The position numbers and the translations under genes are program-made. Of a stretch of DNA of 64,000 nt, positions 56,901 to 59,019 are shown in pieces (the first letter of the stretch is position 1; every line of letters begins with the position of its first letter). The notes beneath the pieces were generated by a model. That model was not told the origin of the DNA and made no database searches. It saw nothing but the letters and a program-made list of their open reading frames with translations. The stretch lies in the NCBI GenBank assembly GCA_964023275.1, contig OZ029916.1:21939889-22003888 (forward strand). Direction: 5' to 3'. The stretch is from Norana najaformis (Eukaryota > Annelida > Clitellata > Crassiclitellata > Hormogastridae).

Positions 56901-59019
56901 AATGGTACGATGTTACTTGACGATTAGTGTCTGTTGATTCATTTAGGACATCGATCTAAATGTCAGTGAACGGCTGATGTACATCAGTACATAGATGCGG
57001 ATATAATGAAGCATACATGGTGTGCATTTGTGCTTGTATGTGTATGTATTATTGTGTGTTTGGTTCTTTGTGTAGCCATTTGTTTTTTTTTAACTAAGGC
57101 ATCTACAGGACGGCCCCCTTGGGGCTGTGATTCTTCTGAATCAACCCGATTCAAATTGGCTATCCCAGTGGATCAGCTGCAGGTGAGGACGGTGGTGGGT
57201 GATGCCAATGACCGACATGGCATCTGGGAAATTGTGCACTGCCACTCCGAGAAGGAAGGACGTCCAAAGAAGGTCTACCAGTTCATCAGGTGCATGGGGC
57301 CTACTGCCTTCCTTTGCATATTGTTAAACAAATAAGTCAAATGAATGTATGCAAGTACGGAAACTATTTAACAGTTAACTAGGTACACATGCAAGCCCAA
57401 TGTATAAATTCATAGATTTATTTGAGCAAAGTTTATGGCCAGATGCTGCTCTTGCCTGCCAGCTAATTAATGAAAACCAACCAGGTGATGCTTTCTGGGC
57501 AGACTGTTAACAACTTTTTAAAATCGACAGATTGCTTCTAATGAAATACTTAGTATTAATTTTTCTAACATATTTGTTAACAAATGCTCATTTGAGATTT
57601 TTAACTTTATTTCTTTCATCAGATGTTCATTTCTGTTGATTTGAAAGAGGTCATAGTTACTGAGGATGACAATGATGATTATATTAAACTCCAACGCTAC
57701 CAAAAATCTTTGTATTGGATAATTATGAAGTTGTGCTTTCTGTGCAGTTCACACAAAGCTAGAAATGATTTCATTCGGACGATTCACCATACGATGCACG
57801 AAAGCGTGCGTCGCATATCTGTCGCCAGTCTCAAGACTCAGGCAAGTCGGATGCAGCAGTCCGTTATGCGTCAACATTCACATCAGAATCAGCACCCACA
57901 TCCATGTGGTGGAGAAATGGATAATGCATCCACAAGTATGTTGCAGGGTTATCGCTCATTTATCAACAGTAGTCATCAGATGTATGCAGGAAGCAGATTG
58001 CTTCCAGTAATCAGACGTTTCCTTATGTTGTTTGGTGGGTTTGATATATTCGGAAGCATCTGATGTTTTTATTGCTACGTAATTTCTTATTTACAGTCTT
58101 TGACATCTTAAATGTCTTGCACTCATTTGAGGTTTGAGTTATAAGTCTGAAAGTGTCCAGTAATTGAGTTGCTGTGGTTGTTTTACACCTCACCTGACAG
58201 ATTCTGCGCCATCAGAACCATGCTTCTAAGGATTTCTTTAGAGGCATGTAAACCCTAACCTTTACCTTTCTATATTTGTAGAGAATGAAGGGAATCCAGA
58301 ATAATTTCCTAAACTTTTCCCTAATTTTTATTTCTGCTAGCTTATTGAATTGGATCAGAAAGTTTTGAGGGATGGTTCTTGCAGATCTATCCATTGACCT
58401 TCATTCATTCATTTGACCCCATCATTCATTATGAGTAGGTGTTGATTTTTAATCAGACAATTGTGTGACATGGCACCAGTCTAAAACATTCACATATGTG
58501 ACTCTTTCTGTCAGTATTTTAAGTGAAGTGAGGCGAGTGCTCATTTATTATACTCATCAGTCAACATAAGCCATAGAGACTTCTGCATCTGGACAACCTT
58601 CCCTTACAAGGTTGCCAATGTTGTTCAGTGAATGGGCTCAGCAGTAAATTGTCAGTTTCACTTATAATACCAGTTGTTATTCAGACAAGTGGAACACGTG
58701 TATGTGATTTTATGCACGATGTTGCATTTGTTGTACTGGTCCAGGAGACACAAACAGCAATGTGGCTGACCAAGGGGGAAGAATTGATCTGTCCGGCCAG
58801 CTGCTGGATCTCAAAGACGGTTGTGTTGGTGGTGCTTTGTCTCCTGTCAGACGAGGCCCTGACTTCCAGACTGGAACTGAAGCCAAGGAACGAGGCACCA
58901 GTACCACTGCGTGCAGTGCTTCTCCGAATCATCAGAACCGTCAGCATCCCAGAGATGCAACTGGACTGCCAAATGACCCAATGTCTTTGTCTCCAAGGCA
59001 GACCAATGGCGCCAAGTAG
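8852..59019 (+). CDS. sif: Still life/TIAM-type Rac guanine-nucleotide exchange factor, whole gene (26 coding exons)
   Basis: Seen: 26 segments on the plus strand, each bounded by AG acceptor and GT donor (one GC donor), join in phase to 5469 nt (1822 aa plus TAG). Approximate domain order by residue: MGNN start (1-28), WH1 (29-128), disordered region (130-720), PHn (722-843), coiled coil and Ex (845-985), Ras-binding domain (1037-1105), PDZ (1112-1205), DH (1327-1540), PH (1550-1690), Ser/Pro tail to 1822. Known for the family: DH-PH catalyses GDP/GTP exchange on Rac; PHn-CC-Ex binds membrane phosphoinositides and scaffolds such as Par3; PDZ binds C-termini of membrane proteins. The WH1 module plus TIAM core is the Drosophila Sif layout, so the orthologue is sif/TIAM. 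Inference: an actin-regulating GEF in neurons and epithelia. Uncertain: a short exon may be missing between exons 3 and 5, 5' non-coding exons are not placed, and alternative isoforms are likely. Confidence 0.93.
10020..10150 (-). repeat. LINE 3'-end remnant with TTAGA-type tail
   Basis: CTGATCTAATCTAATCTAATG, then AGCACCATTATCATAATGCCC and AAGGCATCAA. The same order occurs at 17.46, 21.10 and 53.44 kb. In minus orientation it is a 3' end finishing in (ATTAG)n. Confidence 0.6.
10821..11288. repeat. 24-bp minisatellite, about 19 units
   Basis: Unit TTGGGTTATAGAACCAAGAG plus TTGC. Six diverged units (10821-10963, one of 23 bp) lead into 13 nearly identical units and a partial one. Because 24 is divisible by three, several frames stay open on both strands with an 8-residue period ([16 protein letters not shown], and TLGSITQA on minus); none looks like a real protein. 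Located in intron 1. Confidence 0.97.
11300..13429. other. Intron 1 sequence, nothing firmly recognised
   Basis: Minus-strand open frames at 11536-11868 and 11918-12202 have no recognised domain. AT-rich towards 12.4-12.9 kb. Confidence 0.5.
13430..13550 (+). repeat. Interspersed repeat 3' end (TAGAAATTCTCAAGATTATGATTA type)
   Basis: CTTAGCTTTAAAATAGCGCT, then TTAGAAATTCTCAAGATTA and TGATTACAG. Related to better-preserved copies at 19.6 and 38.85 kb (GCTGTAGAAATC, then GATTACGATT). Confidence 0.5.
13697..13878 (+). CDS. sif: sif exon 2: first half of WH1 domain
   Basis: Acceptor TTGTAG, donor GTCAGT; enters after two bases of an Arg codon and leaves after one base of a Gly codon. Reads RLWAEIFEV, then [30 protein letters not shown] and LTQPG. 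These are the hallmark strands of the Sif N-terminal WH1/EVH1-like fold, a protein-interaction module. Vertebrate TIAM1/2 lack it. Confidence 0.92.
14650..14890. repeat. CA-rich low-complexity stretch
   Basis: Runs of ACACA, GCACGCA and CATACACACTC without a clean period. It creates Thr/His-rich and Val/Cys-rich open frames that are not genes. Confidence 0.7.
15255..15800 (+). mobile_element. hAT-family transposase C-terminal remnant
   Basis: The frame at 15401-15649 ends with [16 protein letters not shown] and [11 protein letters not shown], the C-terminal dimerisation segment typical of hAT transposases and their domesticated relatives. Only about 80 codons remain. A CAGTGCTGGGGGGG block at 15260 resembles a hAT end (CAGNGNTG), but no matching target duplication was found at the other side. 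Confidence 0.6.
16226..16440 (+). mobile_element. hAT/Charlie-like terminal fragment
   Basis: CAGTGGTTTTCAAACTGTGG at 16230 followed by TCCACTGACC is a widespread hAT non-autonomous terminal sequence (family knowledge). I could not find the opposite end, so it is called a fragment. Confidence 0.45.
16441..17000 (+). promoter_or_regulatory. CpG-rich island inside intron 2, candidate internal promoter
   Basis: Dense CpG (GCGCGCCCGCCGCCACCGG, GTCGGTCGTTTGGTCGGCCG, GTCGCCGGCGCTG) in otherwise AT-rich DNA, between the two WH1 exons. Such islands often mark promoters; one here would give a Sif isoform lacking the first WH1 half and the myristoyl site. No TATA box, start site or coding exon could be assigned. 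Confidence 0.35.
17455..17640 (-). repeat. LINE 3'-end remnant with TTAGA-type tail
   Basis: CTGATCTAACCTAATGGCTT, GTAGCACCTTATCATCATTA, then GACATCAATCAATGATCACT, TCAAGTAAGATTATAG and AATCTGTTGGAGATTGCCAG. Same order as the 21.1 and 53.44 kb copies. Confidence 0.6.
18502..18767. repeat. TGG/TTG low-complexity tract
   Basis: Imperfect (TGGTTG)-like repeats. Open frames here read as poly Val/Leu or Gly/Val, or Pro/Thr on the minus strand. Confidence 0.85.
19330..19720 (+). repeat. LINE/SINE 3' end, better-preserved copy
   Basis: [19 protein letters not shown] codons at 19465-19510 resemble the C-terminal end of a CR1/L2-type ORF2. Then comes a shared block: TGCCTATCGATTTTGTTTTG, ACTGAGCGCCTGTGAATAAG, GCTGTAGAAATC-like text and GATTACGATTCT, also present at 38.73-38.95 kb. 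Confidence 0.65.
21097..21202 (-). repeat. LINE 3'-end remnant, left part (split by hAT insertion)
   Basis: ATCTTATCTAATCTAATGAC, GTAGCGTCTTTTGCATAATG, CCCAAGACATCAGTCG, to AATCCGTTGG. Its continuation (GAGAATCCAGGC, then GAGAAACCAGAAGTTAGGCT) resumes at 22494, directly after the inserted element. Confidence 0.75.
21203..22493. mobile_element. Non-autonomous hAT-like element with TIRs and 8-bp target duplication
   Basis: Left end CAGTGATGTGCAAAATACT and right end AGTATTTTGCACATCATTG are inverted repeats with one mismatch. Flanks TCCGTTGG (21195-21202) and TCCATTGG (22494-22501) form an 8-bp target duplication with one change, as hAT elements make. Subterminal DNA has many AAAATACTTT/AAAGTATTTT motifs in both orientations, as in hAT ends. 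The 1291-bp body has no transposase-like frame, so it would need a transposase in trans. Confidence 0.85.
22494..22690 (-). repeat. LINE 3'-end remnant, right part
   Basis: Continuation of the 21097-21202 remnant. The minus frame contains [20 protein letters not shown], resembling the ORF2 C-terminus (SLxxFKxxLKxxLFxxxxx) of CR1/L2-group LINEs, with substitutions. Confidence 0.6.
23380..23702 (-). pseudogene. LINE 5' remnant: start of apurinic-endonuclease region
   Basis: The minus-strand frame reads [14 protein letters not shown], then [20 protein letters not shown]. The GDIQLNPG leader and DILALxETWL endonuclease strand are hallmark CR1-group LINE motifs (family knowledge). It breaks after about 107 codons. 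It has the same orientation as the 3' remnant at 22.5 kb, so both may be one internally deleted element. Confidence 0.75.
23750..23806. repeat. GAA tract between short direct repeats
   Basis: (GAA)n-rich run flanked by TTGATGAGGTAAA at about 23709 and TTTGATGAGGTAAA at about 23791. Confidence 0.7.
24505..24626 (+). CDS. sif: sif exon 3: second half of WH1 domain
   Basis: Acceptor TTGCTTAG, donor GTAAGT, ends in phase 0. Completes Gly and continues [32 protein letters not shown]. The WGLNF motif and the closing helix with RFRECC match the end of the Sif WH1 module. It lies more than 10 kb from exon 2. Confidence 0.92.
24775..25030 (-). repeat. CR1/L2-like LINE 3' end remnant
   Basis: Minus strand reads [14 protein letters not shown] near 24920-24960, matching the [13 protein letters not shown] segment at the ORF end of the intact LINE in intron 16. 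Plus-strand text AATTGTAATTG, TTTAGTGCCTCTTCATG resembles its 3' tail. Confidence 0.6.
25600..25760 (+). repeat. Interspersed repeat 3' end
   Basis: TAGCTTTGACGTAATGCTTT, AGAAATTTCAAGATTATGAT, then GGGGCGCTATATAAATTC. Same family as 13.43 and 19.6 kb, plus a GCGCTATATAAA-type tail also seen at 41.09 kb. Confidence 0.5.
26508..26722. repeat. CATA tetranucleotide microsatellite
   Basis: (CATA)n with GCATGCATA and TGCATA interruptions; generates long Tyr/Ile/His or Met/Tyr/Val/Cys open frames on both strands. Confidence 0.97.
27475..27540 (+). CDS. sif: sif exon 4: short basic linker exon (tentative)
   Basis: A 66-nt open segment between acceptor TTATCATCAG and donor GTTTGT, phase 0 at both ends, so it fits between exons 3 and 5. 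It reads [10 protein letters not shown], then [11 protein letters not shown]. Family proteins have a Pro/Lys-rich stretch soon after WH1, which PPLKAPK resembles. It is too short for firm homology; a further small exon between 24627 and 27474 could be missing. Intron length and phase fit are the main support. Confidence 0.55.
28505..28582. repeat. CTGC/CTGT tetranucleotide repeat
   Basis: GTCGGTCTGTGTGTCTG, then (CCTG)n switching to (TCTG)n. Confidence 0.92.
29371..29440. repeat. Repeated palindromic ACATAAATGTAG motif
   Basis: CACATAAATGTAG at 29371, CTACATAAATGTAG at 29405-29418 and its reverse complement CTACATTTATGTAG at 29427-29440, able to form a 14-bp stem with an 8-base loop. Confidence 0.8.
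29832..29889. repeat. Long perfect-like hairpin around a TA run
   Basis: Left arm TAACAAAAGGGAATCTGTG and right arm CACAGATTTCCTTTTGTTA pair over about 23 bp (with ATAT) with one mismatch, around a TA core. Confidence 0.9.
30000..30090. repeat. ACAG/GACA-rich low-complexity stretch
   Basis: Imperfect AGACAGACA repeats. Confidence 0.75.
30670..30965 (+). repeat. tRNA-derived SINE copy 2 (best preserved)
   Basis: Head GATGGTCTGTTGGTTAGCTT resembles a tRNA A box region and GGTTCAATTACCCC a B box (pol III promoter). Body shared with copies at 0.29 and 34.04 kb: ACTGACCATACACTGTCAG, GGAGAGGGCTGACC, CTCATATGCCGAGGC, AAAGAAAAATAAAG, CACTTCATACCCATGG. Confidence 0.75.
31223..32651 (+). CDS. sif: sif exon 5: large disordered exon, Cys/His-rich then Ser/Lys/Gln-rich
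   Basis: An uninterrupted 1429-nt exon (about residues 153-628). Acceptor TTGACACAG in phase 0. Of two candidate donors, CCA|GTAGGT at 32652 leaves one base and matches exon 6, whereas AG|GTATAT at 32656 does not. The first third is rich in Cys and His ([26 protein letters not shown]); then comes an [16 protein letters not shown] stretch and a long low-complexity region rich in Ser, Thr, Lys, Gln and Ala. No catalytic domain is recognised. In this family such regions are regulatory (phosphorylation, partner binding). Open reading over 1.4 kb argues strongly that it is coding. Confidence 0.85.
33050..33470. other. Very AT-rich part of intron 5
   Basis: Almost pure A/T with ATTAATATTAATATTAAT and TTTATATTT runs; no gene. 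Confidence 0.8.
33686..33864 (+). CDS. sif: sif exon 6: charged linker before PHn
   Basis: Acceptor GGTTTCAG, donor GTAAGT. Takes one base from exon 5 and ends in phase 0. Encodes [15 protein letters not shown], then an acidic/Ser-rich part and [14 protein letters not shown]. Polar, probably disordered; EVRRLTMSD could be a basophilic kinase site. Placed by phase and position just before the PHn exons. Confidence 0.8.
34040..34190 (-). repeat. tRNA-derived SINE copy 3 (reverse)
   Basis: Reverse complement of the 30.67 kb SINE body: CCTCTTAGCTAATCCCAATA, CTAGCCATGGTGTGAAATG, TTTTCTTAGCCTCGGCATAT, GGCAATTCTCTTCC. Confidence 0.6.
34595..34735 (+). repeat. Possible second tRNA-like SINE family
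   Basis: GAGTGGCAGACTGAGTGC, then GGGTTTGAGTCCCTC (B-box-like), then CTTGCATCTGCTTAGCACC. A looser relative at 52.45 kb has GGTTGTTCAAACC and CCTTGCATCTGCTAG. Weakly supported. Confidence 0.3.
35125..35150. repeat. Short CAG repeat
   Basis: AACAGCAGCAGCAGCAGCAG, intronic. Confidence 0.85.
35632..35750 (+). CDS. sif: sif exon 7: acidic linker and start of PHn domain
   Basis: Acceptor TTTTGTAG, donor GTATGT; phase 0 in, two bases out. Encodes [16 protein letters not shown], then [11 protein letters not shown] and AVRKAG. The VRKAG segment opens the first PH domain of the TIAM/Sif family, and exon 8 continues it as WLMVKNWL. Confidence 0.9.
35762..35825 (-). repeat. Interspersed repeat 3' end, reverse
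   Basis: GTAATCGTAATTGTAATCTC, AGGATTTCTGCAGCATCG, TAAAAGCTAA: reverse complement of the GCTGTAGAAATC-GATTACGATT family. Confidence 0.55.
35830..37820 (+). other. Rest of intron 7, nothing firmly recognised
   Basis: Short frames (35833-36129, 36673-36864) lack recognised domains; no splice-supported coding segment fits, since exon 7 joins exon 8 directly within the PH domain. Confidence 0.6.
37829..37998 (+). CDS. sif: sif exon 8: PHn domain core
   Basis: Acceptor GTCACCAG, donor GTTTGT. Encodes [30 protein letters not shown] and [11 protein letters not shown], ending APKYKL plus one base. [11 protein letters not shown] with basic strands is the classic PH beta-sheet, matching TIAM PHn, which helps membrane recruitment. 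The last ~40 nt and the donor are copied 136 bp downstream in the intron (see findings). Confidence 0.95.
37957..38232 (+). repeat. 136-bp tandem duplication spanning the end of exon 8
   Basis: Copy 1 (about 37957-38093) includes the last ~40 nt of exon 8, its donor and the start of intron 8. Copy 2 (about 38093-38232) repeats it at a constant 136-bp offset (AAGTACAAGCTAGGTTTGTA versus AAGTATGAGCTAAGTTTCTA). The donor GT context is altered in copy 2. Confidence 0.85.
38730..38955 (+). repeat. Interspersed LINE/SINE 3' end
   Basis: TTTTGCCTATCGATTTTGTT, TGACTGAGCGCCTGTGAATA, AGCTGGTCCCCGTGACG, GCTGTAGAAATCTTGGGATT, ACGATTCT; near-identical to 19.60-19.71 kb. Confidence 0.75.
39383..39480 (+). 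CDS. sif: sif exon 9: PHn domain, middle strands
   Basis: Acceptor TTTTTTCAG, donor GTAATT; completes a Val codon and ends in phase 0. Reads [17 protein letters not shown], then [24 protein letters not shown] and the [12 protein letters not shown] strand are highly characteristic of TIAM/Sif PHn. Confidence 0.95.
39620..39705. repeat. TCTG/TTTC-rich repeat
   Basis: GTCTGTATTTCTGTCTG and related units; intronic. Confidence 0.8.
41182..41325 (+). CDS. sif: sif exon 10: end of PHn and start of coiled coil
   Basis: Acceptor TGTTGTCAG, donor GTGAGC, phase 0 both ends, 48 codons. [18 protein letters not shown] is the C-terminal PH helix with its conserved Trp. [19 protein letters not shown] begins the CC subdomain of the PHn-CC-Ex unit, which in TIAM proteins binds Par3 and other scaffolds. 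Confidence 0.95.
41338..41367. repeat. GATT tetranucleotide repeat
   Basis: (TTGA)n, seven units, just after the donor of exon 10. Confidence 0.9.
42164..42346 (+). CDS. sif: sif exon 11: coiled coil of PHn-CC-Ex
   Basis: Acceptor CGTAACAG, donor GTGTGA, phase 0, 61 codons. [17 protein letters not shown], then [19 protein letters not shown] and [16 protein letters not shown]. The QWEENLEKL motif and the closing PPNPK are strongly conserved in the family. Confidence 0.95.
42775..42880 (-). repeat. LINE 3' tail remnant
   Basis: TGTAAACAGACATTTATATA, ACACCACTTCAAGGAAACTC, CTCAGCAGTGCTC: matches the 3' end of the intron-16 LINE (TGTAAACGAACATTTATAAA, GCGCCACTTAGGAAACAGTG). Confidence 0.65.
43561..43784 (+). 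CDS. sif: sif exon 12: Ex subdomain
   Basis: Acceptor GATTTTCCAG after a pyrimidine run, donor GTATGT, phase 0 in and two bases out. [32 protein letters not shown] (the most conserved Ex helix), then a Ser/Arg-rich tail ending [10 protein letters not shown]. An open frame on the opposite strand here is a shadow. Confidence 0.93.
44261..44390 (+). CDS. sif: sif exon 13: linker and first strand of Ras-binding domain; GC donor
   Basis: Acceptor TATTTTTCAG; encodes [21 protein letters not shown] and [16 protein letters not shown]. The exon ends CAG|GCATGT: a GC donor is the only choice that keeps phase with exon 14 (the next GT, at 44395, leaves one extra base). FVRVRI is the first beta-strand of the ubiquitin-like RBD and must join VVVTVEI. 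Confidence 0.85.
44739..44903 (+). CDS. sif: sif exon 14: Ras-binding domain
   Basis: Acceptor TGGTTTAG, donor GTGAGT, phase 0, 55 codons. [37 protein letters not shown] and a DKTVQLCAE end. [10 protein letters not shown] is diagnostic of TIAM-type RBDs, which bind activated Ras in TIAM1. A downstream in-frame continuation to 45011 is intronic read-through. Confidence 0.95.
45305..45435. repeat. GAGTGAGTGA-type repeat
   Basis: AGTGAGCGAGCGAGCAAGCG, then GTGAGTGAGTGAGTG and GTGTGTGTG; intron 14. Confidence 0.85.
45527..45707 (+). CDS. sif: sif exon 15: end of RBD and first half of PDZ
   Basis: Acceptor TTTGCCTTAG, donor GTAAAC, phase 0 in, one base out. [17 protein letters not shown] closes the [12 protein letters not shown] is the PDZ carboxylate-binding loop (TIAM proteins also use a TFGF-like variant instead of GLGF); [15 protein letters not shown] and GMAYRK follow. 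Confidence 0.94.
46496..46771 (+). CDS. sif: sif exon 16: second half of PDZ and linker
   Basis: Acceptor TGTTTTCAAG, donor [37 protein letters not shown] and CLTVRSCR form the PDZ core (the GDEILVING motif is textbook), then a Ser/Pro/Asp-rich linker to TNC plus one base. In TIAM1 the PDZ binds syndecan and similar membrane proteins. Confidence 0.94.
47042..50510 (-). mobile_element. Near-full-length CR1/L2-group LINE, antisense in sif intron 16
   Basis: Contains the intact EN-RT ORF below plus flanks: on the minus strand the 3' end runs through a short UTR with GCGCCACTTTATAAATG-like text into three TTACAA units (47048-47066), a typical microsatellite tail. The sequence 50285-50510 upstream of the ORF is probably its 5' UTR; the exact 5' boundary is not defined. 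Antisense to the host gene, so it avoids sense polyadenylation. Confidence 0.85.
47090..50284 (-). CDS. LINE ORF: apurinic endonuclease plus reverse transcriptase
   Basis: An unbroken 1064-codon frame. After a Ser/Pro-rich leader (residues 1-100), the endonuclease runs about 103-325: [50 protein letters not shown] (catalytic Glu, Asp and SDH motifs present). The reverse transcriptase runs about 605-850: [50 protein letters not shown], and catalytic YADD near residue 770. The C-terminus has [13 protein letters not shown] then [10 protein letters not shown]. Function (family knowledge): copies its RNA into DNA at an endonuclease nick. No frameshift or stop, so it is young or still active. The motif set points to the CR1/L2 side of the Jockey superfamily; exact clade not certain. 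Confidence 0.92.
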   Translation of the reverse strand: MAAFSSNASTFVYDFAALQSYNQPSSPINRLIRKTLFKFHLWRPTTQRTGSPPPTRQSMPSSPNSSSPDIHRSPRNSHVGLSSSISASSPSVLPTLTQNNVMGLRLGTLNAHSLGNKFMEISNLISHHSLDILVVTESWHSSASDVSVRRSTPKGYSFFDVPRPADASRDPLSQNYGGIVVFFRNRLRIKKIPPPCLLSTYELLCLSCSTTRGPLTILALYRPGSSPLTPAFFSEFSSLLEVFSTYNSQLIITGDLNIHLENPSSPDSARFLDQLAQFGLTQHVSEPTHTLGGWLDVVISRDDCPITDLLVEPPTLSDHGLILFNVPFLCSQPSFALRSSRGWRNLDREAFRAGFLNSSIYADLSSLSECSTEDLFTLFNSSVLPLIDALLPLRPHRIRSRPLRPWLDSQCRALRRNTRRLERRYRRTRDPADHLTWTHHLRDMYSVFRTKETSYWESLIDREKGNPRRLWSSLADVLGRSSPSSSHSQHPFSADDYLDFMRSKIDSIRRSTEDSPPPSSPTTTANLSCWEALQPDVLRRLILDSPSKSCELDLLPPFIIKEFVDDFLPFLHLLCNSSMSQGSIPASHKRAVVFPSLKRQGLDPNSPSNYRPISNLSFLSKLLERCISLQLVEYLESNSLMPPLQSGFRKFHSTESLITRLLADIFHAFDHGHVTLLALYDVSAAFDTVDHSILLERLSKSFGLTDSALLWFRSFLSGRSLSVIFGPTRSAWTHIPYGLPQGSVLAPLLYILYTADLASILLPLDVSSHQYADDTQSFTHGPAASATLMVEQILEATSVLDLWMSSNRLCLNPDKTQYIWLGGRVQLGKIDFSSLSSNFPHIHFSSSVRDLGITLDETLSLTDHVNNISRSCLYHLRQLRSIRHSLPLHAITTLVHALICTRIDFGNAAYIGLSAINTSKLQSILNAAARLIGSLPKSAHISTFIRDLLQLHWLPVSQRIQFKILILMRNCLLGSAPSYLTSFCIPVSSLPAHASLRSATRGLLVVPRVRTTTAQSRSFAFVGPSSWNCLPLDLRLQLLSLSPTQSRKRLKSFLFVQVRSATVS
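50677..50786 (+). CDS. sif: sif exon 17: PDZ-DH linker
   Basis: Acceptor GGGTTCTAG, donor GTAAGT; completes a Val codon and ends in phase 0. [17 protein letters not shown], then [17 protein letters not shown] and SQK. Charged, no fold recognised. The 3.9-kb intron before it holds an antisense LINE. Confidence 0.82.
50825..50885. repeat. ATC-rich low-complexity stretch
   Basis: CATCATCATCATTATCATCG-type run just after exon 17. Confidence 0.85.
51281..51448 (+). CDS. sif: sif exon 18: linker and DH conserved region 1
   Basis: Acceptor ACCTCTCAG, donor GTGAGT, phase 0, 56 codons. After a polar stretch comes [18 protein letters not shown] then RLYVR. This is the DH CR1 helix, which contacts switch I of Rac; its conserved acidic residues are present. 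Confidence 0.94.
51545..51800 (+). repeat. LINE ORF2 C-terminal remnant and 3' end
   Basis: Reads [36 protein letters not shown], then TAG near 51716; this is the usual C-terminal end of an L2/CR1-type ORF2. Ends in (AAAT)n at 51778-51797. Plus orientation in intron 18. Confidence 0.75.
52054..52248 (+). CDS. sif: sif exon 19: DH domain
   Basis: Acceptor GATTTAG after a T-run, donor GTTTGT, phase 0, 65 codons. [36 protein letters not shown] and [10 protein letters not shown] match the TIAM DH helices (F-GN-EIV pattern). It joins exon 18 as YVRDL without loss. Confidence 0.95.
52450..52630 (+). repeat. Possible tRNA-like SINE
   Basis: GGCTCATTGGTTGAGTGTG (A-box-like), TGCCTTGTAAC, GGTTGTTCAAACC (B-box-like), then TTGAACACAGTCGATCTGTG. 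Confidence 0.35.
53437..53625 (-). repeat. LINE 3'-end remnant with TTAGA-type tail
   Basis: TTTAATCTAATCTAATGAAT, AAGGCCTTTATCATAATAC, then AATCTGTTGGAGAAGCCAGG and AAACCAGAAGTCAGGCTG. Same family as 10.0, 17.46 and 21.1/22.5 kb. Confidence 0.65.
54322..54430 (+). CDS. sif: sif exon 20: DH domain
   Basis: Acceptor GTCTTTCAG, donor GTAAGA; phase 0 in, one base out. [37 protein letters not shown]. FLYYAxxFKLYSxFCASH is a strong TIAM/Sif signature inside the DH bundle. Confidence 0.94.
55055..55231 (+). CDS. sif: sif exon 21: DH conserved region 3 (catalytic core)
   Basis: Acceptor TTTTTAG, donor GTTGGC (weak match but phase-correct). [69 protein letters not shown] is the most conserved DH motif; its Lys and neighbouring residues engage Rac switch regions. 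Confidence 0.95.
55523..55647 (+). CDS. sif: sif exon 22: last DH helix
   Basis: Acceptor TTTATGTAG; starts AG to complete a Glu codon; donor GTAGGC; ends in phase 0. [33 protein letters not shown]. The HINEMQKI helix end is conserved in TIAM and Sif and leads into the C-terminal PH. Confidence 0.94.
55920..56220 (-). pseudogene. LINE ORF2 C-terminal remnant next to exon 23
   Basis: The minus frame reads [36 protein letters not shown], then [19 protein letters not shown] and HYFTLAFA, closely related to the 51.55-kb remnant. It ends about 55 bp before the exon 23 acceptor. The longer minus frame across exon 23 is a shadow. Confidence 0.75.
56276..56452 (+). CDS. sif: sif exon 23: C-terminal PH, first half
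   Basis: Acceptor TTCAATCAG, donor GTAGGC, phase 0, 59 codons, without an internal Met-initiated long frame. [44 protein letters not shown], then a KFKKKMK basic loop. The pattern matches the TIAM PHc (L-GEL-TVxW, FVFK-AIVL). The acceptor and first ~30 nt are duplicated about 670 bp downstream, and a LINE remnant ends just upstream. Confidence 0.93.
56800..56870. repeat. CATA microsatellite
   Basis: (CATA)n with CAGTA interruptions; borders the second copy of the exon 23 duplication. Confidence 0.9.
56870..56985 (+). pseudogene. Partial duplicate of exon 23 5' end
   Basis: About 105 bp resembles 56203-56308: GGTACTTGTGTTGAAATGG, GTTACTTGACGATTAGTGTC, then acceptor-like CATTTAG and GACATCGATCTAAATGTCAG. 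Used as an exon it would hit TAG within 16 codons, so it is a dead copy. Confidence 0.75.
57099..57289 (+). CDS. sif: sif exon 24: C-terminal PH, second half
   Basis: Acceptor TTTAACTAAG in phase 0 (an AG 9 bases further in would break phase), donor GTGCAT, two bases out. [16 protein letters not shown], then [17 protein letters not shown] and VYQFI. IPxxxLQVR and the [11 protein letters not shown] strand match the TIAM PHc. Confidence 0.93.
57748..57935 (+). CDS. sif: sif exon 25: PH C-terminal helix and basic tail
   Basis: Acceptor CTGTGCAG; completes a Ser codon. [18 protein letters not shown] is the closing PH helix, then [13 protein letters not shown] and a His/Gln-rich stretch. VRRISV looks like a basophilic kinase site. 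Donor CACAA|GTATGT leaves one base and fits exon 26. Without that splice the frame stays open to TGA 58061-58063, a possible alternative C-terminus. Confidence 0.88.
57936..58744 (+). other. Last intron (intron 25)
   Basis: The exon 25 frame stays open to 58063, so retention would give a 43-residue alternative tail. The rest holds no recognised feature. Confidence 0.5.
58745..59019 (+). CDS. sif: sif exon 26: C-terminal tail and stop
   Basis: Acceptor CTGGTCCAG; two bases complete an Arg codon, then [18 protein letters not shown] and a polar Ser/Pro/Gly/Arg-rich tail ending [13 protein letters not shown] and TAG at 59017-59019. No domain recognised. Phase and acceptor support it as the terminal exon; it is less conserved than the DH-PH core. 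Confidence 0.78.
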
